Positions 17,220-26,470 of a DNA stretch of 64,000 bases are shown piece after piece. Each line of letters begins with the position of its first letter. Position 1 is the first letter of the stretch. Below the pieces are notes generated by a model. It worked only from the letters and a program-made list of their open reading frames with translations. It had not been told where the DNA came from and made no database searches. The DNA lies in the NCBI GenBank assembly GCA_041751095.1, contig JBGSYC010000057.1, forward strand, positions 1-64,000. The letters are read 5' to 3'. Source of the stretch: JADCRZ01 sp041751095 (GTDB taxonomy: Bacteria > Bacteroidota > Bacteroidia > Chitinophagales > Chitinophagaceae). A program made the translations under genes and the position numbers.

Positions 17220-17593
17220 TTTTGGTTGACACATCTATTTTAATAGACCTATTTCGAAAAACAGATAAGACAAATTCAATACTAATTTCCTTGGTAAAAC
17301 GAGGTTATATTTATTGCATTTCTGCCGTGACTGAGTATGAAATTTATTCCGGAGCAACGTCTTTACAGAATAGTTTTTGGGAAGACTTATTAGAAAAGAT
17401 TCAGGTTATGCCTTTTGATCAAATTGTTGTTAAAGCAGCAGTAAATATAAATAATGACTTGAAACGTAAGCGAAAACAAATTGATCTTGCCGACCTCTTT
17501 ATTGCAGCAACAGCAGTTTCTAATAACTTTCCCTTAGCCACGCTCAATAAAAAGCACTTTGAACGTATTGACGAACTTCAAATCATCGTATAG
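17204..17593 (+). CDS. vapC: PIN-domain toxin (VapC family)
   Basis: 129 residues, the usual VapC size. The PIN-domain acidic residues are present: Asp9 in VLVDTSILIDLF, Glu44 in AVTEYEIYSG, and Asp94 and Asp97 in IDLADLFIAATA. The C-terminal PLATLNKKHFERI fits the family. VapC toxins are Mg2+-dependent RNases that cut tRNA or rRNA. The pair is AT-rich relative to neighbours and abuts a broken recombinase, the 3' end of which it has apparently replaced, consistent with horizontal transfer. Confidence 0.92.
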   Translation: MADKIVLVDTSILIDLFRKTDKTNSILISLVKRGYIYCISAVTEYEIYSGATSLQNSFWEDLLEKIQVMPFDQIVVKAAVNINNDLKRKRKQIDLADLFIAATAVSNNFPLATLNKKHFERIDELQIIV

Positions 17594-17601
17594 CGGCAGG
17601 C

Positions 17602-18066
17602 AACAGTGCATTACTGTAAGTCGCTTCATTGACCCGTAAGCCGGTAGCATAGAAGAACGCTAAATGGTTCTGCTTTTAAGCGAATTGGGAGTGGAGATTA
17701 ATTTGCTAACCTCCTGAGGGCTCATCACTTCCGGAAGGCGGAAGCTCTTGCATGATAGGGTTTAGATGGAAGAATGAACGGCCTTTTGAAAACATGCTTC
17801 CACACAAAGCTGAAGGCCTGTGCTACGCCACGGCATTTATCCCTGTCGCATTGCAGTACATCCCTAACATAACACATGTACTTTGTAATATGCAAATCAG
17901 CAATATCGCCTGGAAGCACCTCCGGATAATACTCAAACAAAAAACGCAGCTCACGAACATAAAATTCGATACTGCGGGGAGGGTAATGAGCTGCTGTCAT
18001 TACCTGGTGCACTTGTGCTAAAGCTGCTACACTTTCCGGTAAGAGCGAAATGGATTTTTTTTTCAT
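17602..18066 (-). pseudogene. Tyrosine recombinase, frameshifted and truncated
   Basis: The first 113 codons encode the N-terminal SAM-like core-binding domain of a phage-integrase-type recombinase (HYPPRSIEFYVRELRFLFEY and later ITKYMCYVRDVLQ). Near 17750 the frame shifts; the next frame continues FRLPEVMSPQEVSKLI, then STPNSLKSRT. Near 17662 it shifts again to AFFYATGLRVNEATY, which contains the first catalytic Arg motif (TGLRxxE). Homology stops at about 17610, right beside the VapC stop codon. The remaining catalytic residues (His-x-x-Arg, Tyr) are missing, so the gene is dead. Confidence 0.85.
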
Positions 18067-18126
18067 AATTTGCTAATTTTAAGATGGTGAGCTACAAAGG
18101 TAGTAAGGTATAGCGAACTACTTTTT

Positions 18127-18147
18127 ACCCCGCCGATTACGCGGGGT
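18127..18147. other. 7-bp stem hairpin upstream of the recombinase remnant
   Basis: ACCCCGC, a 7-nt loop, then GCGGGGT. It lies 60 bases before the recombinase start codon. It could be a leftover end of the mobile element or a regulatory hairpin. The rest of the 18067-18399 spacer shows no gene. Confidence 0.35.
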
Positions 18148-18399
18148 TTAGTTCAACCAGAGTATTTGCAATAGCAGGACTGGACAGAAGAGCAATCCGC
18201 GGCAAACCTTTAATCAACTTTTGTTCGGACTGGGCGTTATAATTAAGCTGCAAATGTTATCTTCAATAAATATTTTTTAATGAGGCATTTGTACCGGCTG
18301 GACGTTCAATGAATGCCCTGCCATCGCAAATACCTAATAGTTGGCGGCAATTAAACCGCAACTTCTCAATTATTGACAGTTAAAAATAGAACAACCCCA

Positions 18400-19080
18400 A
18401 TGAAGAGAATAAAAATTATTGAAAGTAATCAAGGTCGGGGTGGAACCAGAGTACAAGAAGGTGCATGGCAACGACTCTTACAGTTAGAAAACGGATATTT
18501 TGAAAAATCTGGCAATGAGTATGACTTTTATACAAATGACGGCTTGTTGATAAAAGCTATCAAAGATTCAGACGATTATACGGCTAAGCATTTTGGGGCA
18601 AAAAACAACTTGTTATATGTTGATTATTGTGAACCAGGTTTAGGGATTAGTTTAATTGATGAAAACATATCTAATCCCAACGAATTCTTACTTAGAAGCA
18701 CTGGCTTTTACGATGCATTTGGAAACTCTTTTTTTATAAAATTTGTAGTATTAGAGGGAAGTGAATCAATTAGCATACCCAATGTATGGAGTTTTCAAAA
18801 GACATATAAAAAAACGGATATCGAAAAATTAAAACATTTTTTATTTCATTCGGTTTTTGAACATCCGCAGGAAGGCGAATTACTTTGCAAAAGTAACGAC
18901 GAGTTAGCTGAAATCGTTTTAAATTATAGAGGAACCTACTATAGGAAATTATGTACACAAATGGGAAATGCATTTAATAACGGCAGCTTTAAAGGCGATA
19001 CGAGTTGGCACTCCATATATTTTAGTTTGAAGCGTGCCCAATTGGTAAAAGATCATAATGGTTATGTCAATTTTTGTTGA
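18400..19080 (+). CDS. Hypothetical protein, unrecognised
   Basis: 226 residues from the ATG at 18400 (a TTG 27 bases upstream also fits). I do not recognise a family. It is soluble, mixed alpha/beta in appearance, with no signal peptide or membrane helix. The beginning, MKRIKIIESNQGRGGTR, and AKHFGAKNNLLYVDYCEPGL are the most ordered-looking parts. Base composition is clearly AT-richer than the core genes, matching the neighbouring accessory genes, so recent acquisition is likely. No link to the next gene is evident beyond orientation. Confidence 0.7.
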   Translation: MKRIKIIESNQGRGGTRVQEGAWQRLLQLENGYFEKSGNEYDFYTNDGLLIKAIKDSDDYTAKHFGAKNNLLYVDYCEPGLGISLIDENISNPNEFLLRSTGFYDAFGNSFFIKFVVLEGSESISIPNVWSFQKTYKKTDIEKLKHFLFHSVFEHPQEGELLCKSNDELAEIVLNYRGTYYRKLCTQMGNAFNNGSFKGDTSWHSIYFSLKRAQLVKDHNGYVNFC

Positions 19081-19138
19081 ATTTAGAGTTTATAAGGACA
19101 AAAGTTGCATAGTAAGCTGCGTTGAGCAATTCTTCCTT

Positions 19139-19167
19139 TTGAGACTTATAAGAAGTATTTAACTTTG
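19139..19167 (+). promoter_or_regulatory. Bacteroidota-type promoter
   Basis: TTG at 19139-19141, an 18-nt spacer, then TAACTTTG (19160-19167), an exact match to the phylum's -33/-7 consensus. The predicted start site lies about 12 bases before the ATG at 19184, giving a very short leader. Confidence 0.6.
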
Positions 19168-19183
19168 GCAAAACCTGTTATTT

Positions 19184-19642
19184 ATGACAACGCAAAGACA
19201 CGATACCCTACTTCACAATGGAGAACAAAAAATTATAAATTCTCAACCATTAGAGCAATATTTTGACGCAAACACTCGACCGAGTTTTATTTCACTTAAT
19301 CCTTCAATGATTATAAGAGGTTATTATGCGCACTGGAAAATTGAAAACGACAAGTTATTTCTCATAGACTTTGTTGGACACCAACTTGAAAGCAATTGGA
19401 ACGAACTTGAATATAGATTAAACGACTTGTTCAAAGATATCGAACCGCCTGTTTTTGCTAAATGGTTTTCCAGAGACATCATCATTCCAATTGGAGAAAA
19501 TATCGGTGCCAGCATATTTCCAATGTTTAGAACGTTTTTAAAACTTGGTTTTGACAAAGGACAATTGATTACAGAAGTGGAAGTTAGTGCCGAAGACTTA
19601 ACTGCCACCAAACAAACCGCATTTGTCACTGACGTGGAATGA
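19184..19642 (+). CDS. Hypothetical protein, unrecognised
   Basis: 152 residues, soluble, no signal peptide. The segment IIRGYYAHWKIENDKLFLID recalls a conserved hypothetical family with a strand-rich motif (RGYxxxWxIxNxxLxL), for which I know no function. AT-rich like the gene before it. A good promoter lies just upstream, so it is likely transcribed on its own. Its last 17 bases overlap the end of the convergent gene at 19626, which marks the right boundary of the accessory patch. Confidence 0.7.
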   Translation: MTTQRHDTLLHNGEQKIINSQPLEQYFDANTRPSFISLNPSMIIRGYYAHWKIENDKLFLIDFVGHQLESNWNELEYRLNDLFKDIEPPVFAKWFSRDIIIPIGENIGASIFPMFRTFLKLGFDKGQLITEVEVSAEDLTATKQTAFVTDVE

Positions 19643-20726
19643 TAAATTCCCTTTCAAAAACTTCTTTGCCAGTTGACGTCTGTGCCTTGCGTATATCACG
19701 GTCGAACAACCGTTCCATGTTATTCCCCGCGATATCTTCCAGATAAGGCGCAATATGCATCCGGTACCTGCCAGGATGCCATTGCTTCTCCGGAAGAAAC
19801 GCAAAACCTCTTTCTTCCGGATCGATGTGTATCTTCCCTTTGATAACACTACCGTCTTTATCAAGGATAGAAATGGTTTCAGCTAATAGAAAATAATCCA
19901 GCGATTCAGGGAAAGAGATTTTAACAGGCTGTATTGTTTGTTTCGCAGGAATCTCCATTTTCCATTCTCTGTGTTGCGGTGATAAGCTGTCGCGGGGACC
20001 AACGAAAAACTTCCTGCTGTACGGCTGTCGCAGCGTTAACCCCTGAACATCTTTCCAGTGATCAGAGACCGCTATTGAATAGCTTTCTCCATTCTGTAAG
20101 GGATTGCCCATTTGAAGGTTTGGAGCCAGCTCACGTTTAATCCGGCCTGGATCAAGCCATACTGTTAATACGGTTCTATCCTTGTTCCATAATTCAGGCT
20201 GCAGATCAAGGAATACACCTTCCAGCGTATCGCGTTTGCTGTTTAATAAGGCGATGTGCCGCATTGCTTCGCCTTCCCGCATGGGTGAAGAAAATTGCAG
20301 GTATATCTTTAAGAGATTCTCCGGCACGGTGTCTGCCGAAGGATAAATGGCCACTAATGACGGCGCTTCTGATGCATTCGCTACCGGAATGGTCATTCCT
20401 CCAATCATTTTTTTCCGGTAGAATATCTGGTAACGCAAACCGCGCGAGAACGGGATCAGGGGCCGGAAAAGGACAACGCCGTCACTAATGCTGTAATCAC
20501 CAAGCATTGCAGCCGGCGTGTTTTGCAGCCGTACCTCTAACTCAGGTACAACGGGGCTCTCATCCTCATCTTTTAATAATTGTATTGGAACGGAGATCCC
20601 CGTCGCCTGGTTCCCCGACCAAACGATGGCGATCTTTTCCTGGTTTTTGTAACGGCAGGCAGACACAAAAAAGAAGGCAAAAAAAATCAGGCTAAGCGGC
20701 GGGCCTAACCTGAAGGTGTCGTGCAT
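19626..20726 (-). CDS. Putative Ig-like lipoprotein
   Basis: 366 residues from the ATG at 20726, which lies eight bases after the upstream stop and gives the signal MHDTFRLGPPLSLIFFAFFF ending in VSAC, a lipoprotein-like cleavage site. Earlier in-frame ATGs (20750, 20777) would overlap the upstream gene. The body is beta-rich. The segment PSLVAIYPSADTVPENLLKI followed by FSSPMREGEAMRHI resembles bacterial Ig-like (Big_5) repeats, which adopt surface adhesin-like folds. It is followed by more strand-rich sequence such as GRYRMHIAPYLEDIAGN. Function unknown. Probably co-transcribed with the gene at 20734-21819. Confidence 0.75.
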   Translation of the reverse strand: MHDTFRLGPPLSLIFFAFFFVSACRYKNQEKIAIVWSGNQATGISVPIQLLKDEDESPVVPELEVRLQNTPAAMLGDYSISDGVVLFRPLIPFSRGLRYQIFYRKKMIGGMTIPVANASEAPSLVAIYPSADTVPENLLKIYLQFSSPMREGEAMRHIALLNSKRDTLEGVFLDLQPELWNKDRTVLTVWLDPGRIKRELAPNLQMGNPLQNGESYSIAVSDHWKDVQGLTLRQPYSRKFFVGPRDSLSPQHREWKMEIPAKQTIQPVKISFPESLDYFLLAETISILDKDGSVIKGKIHIDPEERGFAFLPEKQWHPGRYRMHIAPYLEDIAGNNMERLFDRDIRKAQTSTGKEVFEREFIIPRQ

Positions 20727-20733
20727 CAAATTT

Positions 20734-21819
20734 TTATAAGCTGCTTCCATTGGCGGTGAACAGATCAACATCACCATTGCTTTTTTTCTGAATCAGCACT
20801 ACCTGGTTGTCGTCAAGCTTATCCATTTGCGATACATTCGTCATAGGAGTCGCTGTAAAATTAACCCCTGCCGTGCCTTTAACGGGTTCTGTAAGCGTTC
20901 CTTCAAAGGAAGCGATGTTCTTGTAGTCTACTTTTGCGACGGGATGTTTGGTGTTTGCGAGTACCAAAAAAGATTCATTGCCGTTTTTTAAAGTGATCAT
21001 ATCGATCGGCGTATTGCCGCTTCCCATTTCTGCAACGGTTCTGCCTTTCACATGCGTGCCGGGCTTTAATTCGTCCATCGGGAACAACACCAAAGGGGTA
21101 CAGGTATAACTGGCGACAAGGTATTTCCTTCCGTTAACCACAGCAGTGGTAAAAGTTTTAATGGGCGCTGAAGTTTCATAACGCCCATGTGCCGCATGAT
21201 AGATCTCAAGTGTTGCCTCGTCCTGTTTGCTGGTAAAGGGGTAGGGAATGCTTTTGAACGAAGAACTAAACTGGTGATTAGACAACCCGCTTACCAGTAA
21301 CTTTCCCTCTGAATATCCGAGGTCAGAGATCGTTGATATACGTAAAGACCGGCCCCTCTGGTCTTTCGCATCTTCTGCAGGCGCATTGTTTAATACCACG
21401 GCAGTGGCAGTGATATCCTTTAATGAAACGGCTTCAATTTTATCGCCTTCCAATCTCAACAGCACCGGAGTGCCCTCACTGGCTTGCACCGCTATATATA
21501 ATTTTTTACTCTGCGGGTTTACGGCCATATCTGTAATGGTGATATTTGTAGCTTCTGTGCCGAGGGCTGCGGCTATTTTCTGGTCGATGTTTTTCATTTC
21601 AATGGCCGTGGGTTTTTGTTTTTTTACATCTTTTGTATTTACCGCAAACACCGTGGCACTTTTCGAGTCACCAATAAACAATACGCCGTCAGGACCAAAG
21701 GTGAGGGCGCTTATCGATTTAATGTCAGCAACTGATGCGCGATTCGTGGGCGCATGTACAGCGGCAATGGTCAACAGGCTGCCTGCAATTATAGCCAGGT
21801 AGAAATATGTCTTCTTCAT
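20734..21819 (-). CDS. Secreted protein of unknown function, propeller-like
   Basis: 361 residues from the ATG at 21819, which begins a clear signal peptide, MKKTYFYLAIIAGSLLTIAA. Repeating strand patterns (ISALTFGPDGVLFIGDSKS, ITDMAVNPQSKKLYIAVQ, ISDLGYSEGKLLVSGLSN, MITLKNGNESFLVLANTK) look like blades of a beta-propeller. No catalytic motif or haem site is visible. It sits directly before the Ig-like lipoprotein gene (7-base gap), so the two products may act together outside the cytoplasm. Not a family I can name. Confidence 0.8.
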   Translation of the reverse strand: MKKTYFYLAIIAGSLLTIAAVHAPTNRASVADIKSISALTFGPDGVLFIGDSKSATVFAVNTKDVKKQKPTAIEMKNIDQKIAAALGTEATNITITDMAVNPQSKKLYIAVQASEGTPVLLRLEGDKIEAVSLKDITATAVVLNNAPAEDAKDQRGRSLRISTISDLGYSEGKLLVSGLSNHQFSSSFKSIPYPFTSKQDEATLEIYHAAHGRYETSAPIKTFTTAVVNGRKYLVASYTCTPLVLFPMDELKPGTHVKGRTVAEMGSGNTPIDMITLKNGNESFLVLANTKHPVAKVDYKNIASFEGTLTEPVKGTAGVNFTATPMTNVSQMDKLDDNQVVLIQKKSNGDVDLFTANGSSL

Positions 21820-21998
21820 AAATGTTTGTTTAGATTGATCATTAATGCGTTTCTCCGTATACCGGTTTTGAAAGCGTGTAACAAATATACCGATACCATC
21901 GGTGAAAGCGGAAAAATAAGATCGCTCACCCAGGTTCATCATTTTATTTGTGGGTGAAGGGTGTAGTTTATTATTTTATCTTGCCGGATAATTCAAAT

Positions 21999-22235
21999 AT
22001 GATGAATAAACGCAAAGCGTGCTTTTTGATAACCAGAGTTATTGTTATTCTTTTTGTTCCCGCTTTTATTTCCTGCGGCCCGGAATCATCACCGGAGGGC
22101 AGGATGTCGACAAAGCTCGAAAACCTTCAGGAAATAGTTGATAGCTTAAGGCAACAAAACAAGGCAATACTTGACAGCCTGGGCGGGATTCGTGAGGACT
22201 TAAATGGCTTAAAGCAGCAACAATATCAGCGATAA
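21999..22235 (+). CDS. Small coiled-coil lipoprotein
   Basis: 78 residues. The N-terminus (MMNKRKACFLITRVIVILFV, then PAFISCGPES) is a lipoprotein signal with the lipidated Cys at about position 27. The mature part, KLENLQEIVDSLRQQNKAIL followed by LGGIREDLNGLKQQQ, has heptad spacing of Leu and Ile typical of a coiled coil, similar in kind to small envelope lipoproteins. Function unknown. It lies divergent from the propeller-like gene and 94 bases before the dipeptidase gene, with which it could be co-transcribed. Confidence 0.65.
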   Translation: MMNKRKACFLITRVIVILFVPAFISCGPESSPEGRMSTKLENLQEIVDSLRQQNKAILDSLGGIREDLNGLKQQQYQR

Positions 22236-22329
22236 TATTCAGCATTGTCATTATTGCTGCAGGTGATTTGAAGAGATACTTTCCCCGCTTATATGAACTT
22301 ATCGGAACCCCCATTAACTGCTCCGGAGC

Positions 22330-23505
22330 ATGAAATACTTTTTTCTCATCCATCTTCTCCTAACCACTTTCGCCGGTAATTCGCAGAAGTATCGAAAAAT
22401 ACATAAAAAAGCAATCGTTGCAGATACACACAATGACGTACTCGGTGCTGCAGTAATGAGAGGAATGCATATAGAAGACGATCTAACCGGGAAAGTCCAT
22501 TCTGACCTTAAGCGATTTAAGGACGGGGGAGTGGACGTGCAGGTTTTTTCCGTTTTTTGCGATGCTACTTTTGGAAAAGACTCGGCATTCAAATTTGCCA
22601 ATATTGAGATTGACTCTTTAATCGCTATCGCCGCGCGGAATCCTGATAAATTGACACTTGTTAAGTATCCCGGTGAAATGATGCGAACGGTACGGGGTAA
22701 TAAAATTGCGGCGCTTATCGGGGTAGAGGGCGGGCATATGATTGAAGATAACCTGCTTTTCCTCGACAGCTTATTTTATCGCGGCGCGAGGTATTTAACG
22801 CTCACCTGGAATAATTCAACTTCGTGGGCGACGTCTTCCTTTGATGAATCTAAGGACAGTATTCAAAGAAAGGGATTAAATGAATTCGGGAAAAGCGTTG
22901 TCAAACGAATGAATGCATTGGGCATGATGGTAGATGTAAGCCATGTTGGTGAACAGACCCTTGCAGATATCTTAACTATAACAACCAGGCCGGTGATCGC
23001 TTCTCACAGCAGCGTTTATGCATTCAATCCGCATCACCGGAATTTAAAAGACGAACAGATAAAAGCTATTGCAAAAAACGGAGGTATAATACAGGTAAAT
23101 TTTTACTCAGGTTTTTTGGACAGCAATTTTGTGAAAAAAATTCAGGCTTTCAATGCAAAGTACAAGGCTGAAACGGACTCGTTGTTAAAACTGAATTTTA
23201 GTGGTTCTGCAATCGATATATTCCAGAAAGCAACTCACCCCGATGAGCTGAAAGGCATCGTCCCCATGATGTCTGTCGTTCTTGACCATATTGATTACAT
23301 CGTTAAGCTTGTTGGGGTAAATCATGTAGGACTTGGCTCTGACTTTGATGGGATATCATCAACGCCGTATGGCCTCGAAAGCGTATCTGATTATCCTGCT
23401 ATTACGAAGGGATTGTTGGAAAGGGGCTATCGAAAAAAAGAAATCCGCAGGATTCTCGGAGGAAATTTCATCAGGGTTTTCAAGGCAAATATGAACCGGA
23501 GGTGA
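22330..23505 (+). CDS. Membrane dipeptidase (M19 family)
   Basis: 391 residues with a signal peptide (MKYFFLIHLLLTTFAGNSQ). The metal ligands of renal-dipeptidase-type enzymes are visible: His34 and Asp36 in VADTHNDVLG, the bridging Glu in LIGVEGGHMI, His in MVDVSHVGEQ and in VIASHSSVYAFNPHHRN, and Asp in HVGLGSDFDGI. The enzyme is a zinc-dependent dipeptidase with broad L-D specificity, expected in the periplasm. Convergent with ligD, 90 bases away. Confidence 0.94.
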   Translation: MKYFFLIHLLLTTFAGNSQKYRKIHKKAIVADTHNDVLGAAVMRGMHIEDDLTGKVHSDLKRFKDGGVDVQVFSVFCDATFGKDSAFKFANIEIDSLIAIAARNPDKLTLVKYPGEMMRTVRGNKIAALIGVEGGHMIEDNLLFLDSLFYRGARYLTLTWNNSTSWATSSFDESKDSIQRKGLNEFGKSVVKRMNALGMMVDVSHVGEQTLADILTITTRPVIASHSSVYAFNPHHRNLKDEQIKAIAKNGGIIQVNFYSGFLDSNFVKKIQAFNAKYKAETDSLLKLNFSGSAIDIFQKATHPDELKGIVPMMSVVLDHIDYIVKLVGVNHVGLGSDFDGISSTPYGLESVSDYPAITKGLLERGYRKKEIRRILGGNFIRVFKANMNRR

Positions 23506-23595
23506 AGGAAGCAGGGGTGCACCTCATGCACCAGTGGTATTCATTCCGGCGTCAACTGAAACACTTGTCGATATGTTGCTTATTGATTTGTGAAG

Positions 23596-26340
23596 TCATC
23601 CAAACACCCGGCTGACGTTTTCCAAAACTTTTTCCAGGTCTATTCCTTTTCCGAGCACGCCTTTAAAGAGGTCTCCTTCACTTTTGATGCGTTCAGGCAT
23701 ATTGTAAATCGTAAAATCCTGGATGCGCAGGCCTTTTTTTATTTCATCCCAATGAAGTGGCGCCGAGGCCGTTGCTCCTGGTTTTGGCCGCAGGGAGTAA
23801 GGTGCGGCGATGGTTTGTATCGCCCGGTTCTGTAAGTAATCCAGATAAATTTTTCCTTTCCTTTTTAAAGGGCTTCTTTCGAGGCTGGTAAAGCTACCGA
23901 GTTCCTGGTGTGCAAAGGTTACAATCAGTTCCGCCAATTGCTTCGACTGCTCATAACTATACATGGCTCCAAGCGGAATATAGATATGCATCCCCGTTGA
24001 TCCGGAAGTTTTTGGGTAAGAAGGAATACCCACCGTATCCAGTATCTTTTTTACTACGTTCGCCGTTTCAATTACCTGTTCAAAAGTATTTGTATCCGGG
24101 TCAAGGTCGATAACGCACCAGTCGGGATTATCCGGCGCTGATATCCTGCTGTGCCAGGGGTTCATTTCGATACAGCCCAGCTTGGCTATATAAAGCAGGG
24201 ATGCCTCATCGGTACAAACGAAAAACGTTTTGCTTCCTTCCGAAGTGGTATTTTCATAAGCATGTGTGGTGATCCACGGGTCAACCTTGCCGGCAACGTT
24301 CTTCTGGTAAAAGCTTTCTCCGGTAATGCCATTGGGGTGACGGTTTAACGACTGAGGCCTGTTTTTCATATAGGGCAGCATGTATTCAACTACTTTGAAA
24401 TAATAGTTCAGCATGTCGCGCTTAGTGATATTTTCTTTTGGCCAGTACACCTTGCTGAGGTTTGTAAATTGAAGGTCGTGCCCGTGGATTGTTATTGTTT
24501 GCTTTTCCCCGGTTGAATTTAGCACGTTTTTGATCTTGCCTTCCCGGGATGCAGAAGGCTTTTTAATGTCAGCCACCGCTGGCTTTTCCTTTTCCGGGTT
24601 TAGCTGTACAGGTTCTTCACTGACTACTTCTGTCGGTTTTTTGTCTTCCCTCATGCCCCGGAATGACGCATGGCGCATGATCCCTTCCGGAGAAAGTTCC
24701 TGGTAACGTACTTCACATACCAACTCGGGCCGGAGCCACATAACATCCGCTTTCGGAGGATTACGCCTGAAACGGGTTGACTTATTAATGACAGGTTCAA
24801 CAGGGAAAGGGCAATCTTTTGTTTCGAGGGGTTTACATTTGCGAAGGATATCTTTCTGGAGCTTGTCGGTAAAACCGGTGCCCACCTGCCCGATAAATGT
24901 AAGTTCATCATCTTTATAAACTCCCAGTATCAAAGCGCTGAACGCTTTCCGGCTGTCTTCATTCCTGGTATAACCGGCGATCACTGCCTCATGCCTTTGT
25001 TCGGTTTTTATTTTCAGCCACTCCCTTGTCCGGGCGCCCGGGATATATATACTATCGGATTTCTTTGCGATAATGCCTTCCAGGTTCATTTGGCGGGCTA
25101 CTTCAAAAAACTCAGTGCCGCTGGCTTCAAAACTTTCACTGATCCTGATCATTCCTTCTTCCGGTATTATTTGGCGAAGAATTGCTCTGCGTTCTGTCAG
25201 GGGCAGATTAATGAGCTCAACGCCGCCGAGCCACAGAATGTCGAAAACATAAAAGATTAACTCGCCGTCGGACTCCGATTTCCAGTTTTGCAGACTGCTG
25301 AAGCTGGAGTGTCCCTCTTCATCTACAACTATTATTTCTCCATCCACCACCGCATTTACCGGCCATTCTTTTAATGCATCCCTTACAGGATAAAATTTCT
25401 CATTAAATGTGTTATTGTTTCTTGATCGCAACTCAGCCTCCCCTTTTTCCAGGTAGGCGAGCGCACGGTAACCATCCCATTTTACTTCCATCACCCAGGC
25501 CTCATCGTCAAAAGGCTTATTTACCAGTGTTGCCAGCATCGGCTTTAGGTCTCCGGGTGGGCGTGATTTCTTTTTGCCGAACGGGCGCAGGATTTCTGCA
25601 ATAAGCGCTTCATAATCTTTCCTGCCCGCAGGTTCCTTTACCTTGCTGGCTTTGACGGGCGTTTTTTCTTTCTCCTTCTTATCTGCATTTGCCGCAACAA
25701 CCGGTTGTTCCTTTATTTTTCCATCAGCACTTCTGTTGCTTATCCATTGTTTTGACCCTGCATCCTTTTTTACCTGTTCGAGGGTTTTCCCGGAAACTAC
25801 CGACTTGTCTTTTAACGTAATGTCGATTTCGAGGGCATGGTCATCATTCTTTTTGATCAGCAGCCATGAATTATCATCCCTGCTTTTGGATTCAACCAAC
25901 GCGAATTCACCTGTTATTTTCTTGCCATTCAACCGTATTCTCATTGACCCGCTTATGAATGCTTTAAACAGCATTTTTTCCTGTTCAGCCCTGCTTTGAG
26001 TTTTTTCCACAGGTTCGTAAGTGCCCTGGTCCCAGATAATTACCGTTCCGGCGCCATAATTGCCTTTCGGGATGATGCCTTCGAAATCCTTGTAATCAAA
26101 AGGATGGTCTTCAACAAGCATCGCCAGTCTCTTATCCGCCGGGTTCATCGAAGGCCCTTTGGGGACTGCCCAGCTTTTAAGGGCGCCCTTCAGCTCGAGC
26201 CTGAAATCATAATGAAGACGGGAAGCGTGATGCTTTTGTACAACAAAAATTAATTGATCCCCTGCTTGTGCTATGCTTTTTCCTTCGGGCTCCGGAGTCT
26301 TTGAGAATGTGCGCTTTTTTTTATACTCTGCTAAACTCAT
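23596..26340 (-). CDS. ligD: Multifunctional DNA ligase LigD (PE-ligase-polymerase)
   Basis: 914 residues, a full three-domain LigD. The N-terminal 3'-phosphoesterase domain spans about 30-165 (KHHASRLHYDFRLEL, GIIPKGNYGAGTV). A Lys/Glu-rich linker of some 50 residues follows. The ATP-dependent ligase domain starts near 265, with the adenylated Lys287 in VKWDGYR. The primase-polymerase domain occupies about 640-905 (LSKVYWPKENITKRD, CVIDLDPD, KTSGSTGMHIYIPLG). LigD works with Ku in bacterial non-homologous end joining, filling and sealing breaks. The domain order is PE-Lig-Pol, unlike the Pol-PE-Lig order in mycobacteria. No ku gene is adjacent. Confidence 0.96.
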   Translation of the reverse strand: MSLAEYKKKRTFSKTPEPEGKSIAQAGDQLIFVVQKHHASRLHYDFRLELKGALKSWAVPKGPSMNPADKRLAMLVEDHPFDYKDFEGIIPKGNYGAGTVIIWDQGTYEPVEKTQSRAEQEKMLFKAFISGSMRIRLNGKKITGEFALVESKSRDDNSWLLIKKNDDHALEIDITLKDKSVVSGKTLEQVKKDAGSKQWISNRSADGKIKEQPVVAANADKKEKEKTPVKASKVKEPAGRKDYEALIAEILRPFGKKKSRPPGDLKPMLATLVNKPFDDEAWVMEVKWDGYRALAYLEKGEAELRSRNNNTFNEKFYPVRDALKEWPVNAVVDGEIIVVDEEGHSSFSSLQNWKSESDGELIFYVFDILWLGGVELINLPLTERRAILRQIIPEEGMIRISESFEASGTEFFEVARQMNLEGIIAKKSDSIYIPGARTREWLKIKTEQRHEAVIAGYTRNEDSRKAFSALILGVYKDDELTFIGQVGTGFTDKLQKDILRKCKPLETKDCPFPVEPVINKSTRFRRNPPKADVMWLRPELVCEVRYQELSPEGIMRHASFRGMREDKKPTEVVSEEPVQLNPEKEKPAVADIKKPSASREGKIKNVLNSTGEKQTITIHGHDLQFTNLSKVYWPKENITKRDMLNYYFKVVEYMLPYMKNRPQSLNRHPNGITGESFYQKNVAGKVDPWITTHAYENTTSEGSKTFFVCTDEASLLYIAKLGCIEMNPWHSRISAPDNPDWCVIDLDPDTNTFEQVIETANVVKKILDTVGIPSYPKTSGSTGMHIYIPLGAMYSYEQSKQLAELIVTFAHQELGSFTSLERSPLKRKGKIYLDYLQNRAIQTIAAPYSLRPKPGATASAPLHWDEIKKGLRIQDFTIYNMPERIKSEGDLFKGVLGKGIDLEKVLENVSRVFG

Positions 26341-26470
26341 ATTTGAAAGATAAAAAATCCTGTGCTATCATGGTGATAATTTCCCTTGTTACTGATAACG
26401 CTGCAGAGACAAAATTGCAAAGTCATTGGTAAATCCCCGGAATTTTCCCGAGCAGTTGTTTATTAAAGGA

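Noticed and set aside
16992..19642. A new multi-gene defence system
   Set aside because: The neighbouring genes are a VapBC-type pair, a dead recombinase and two unrelated-looking genes; there is no shared operon or nuclease, helicase or sensor domain to link them.
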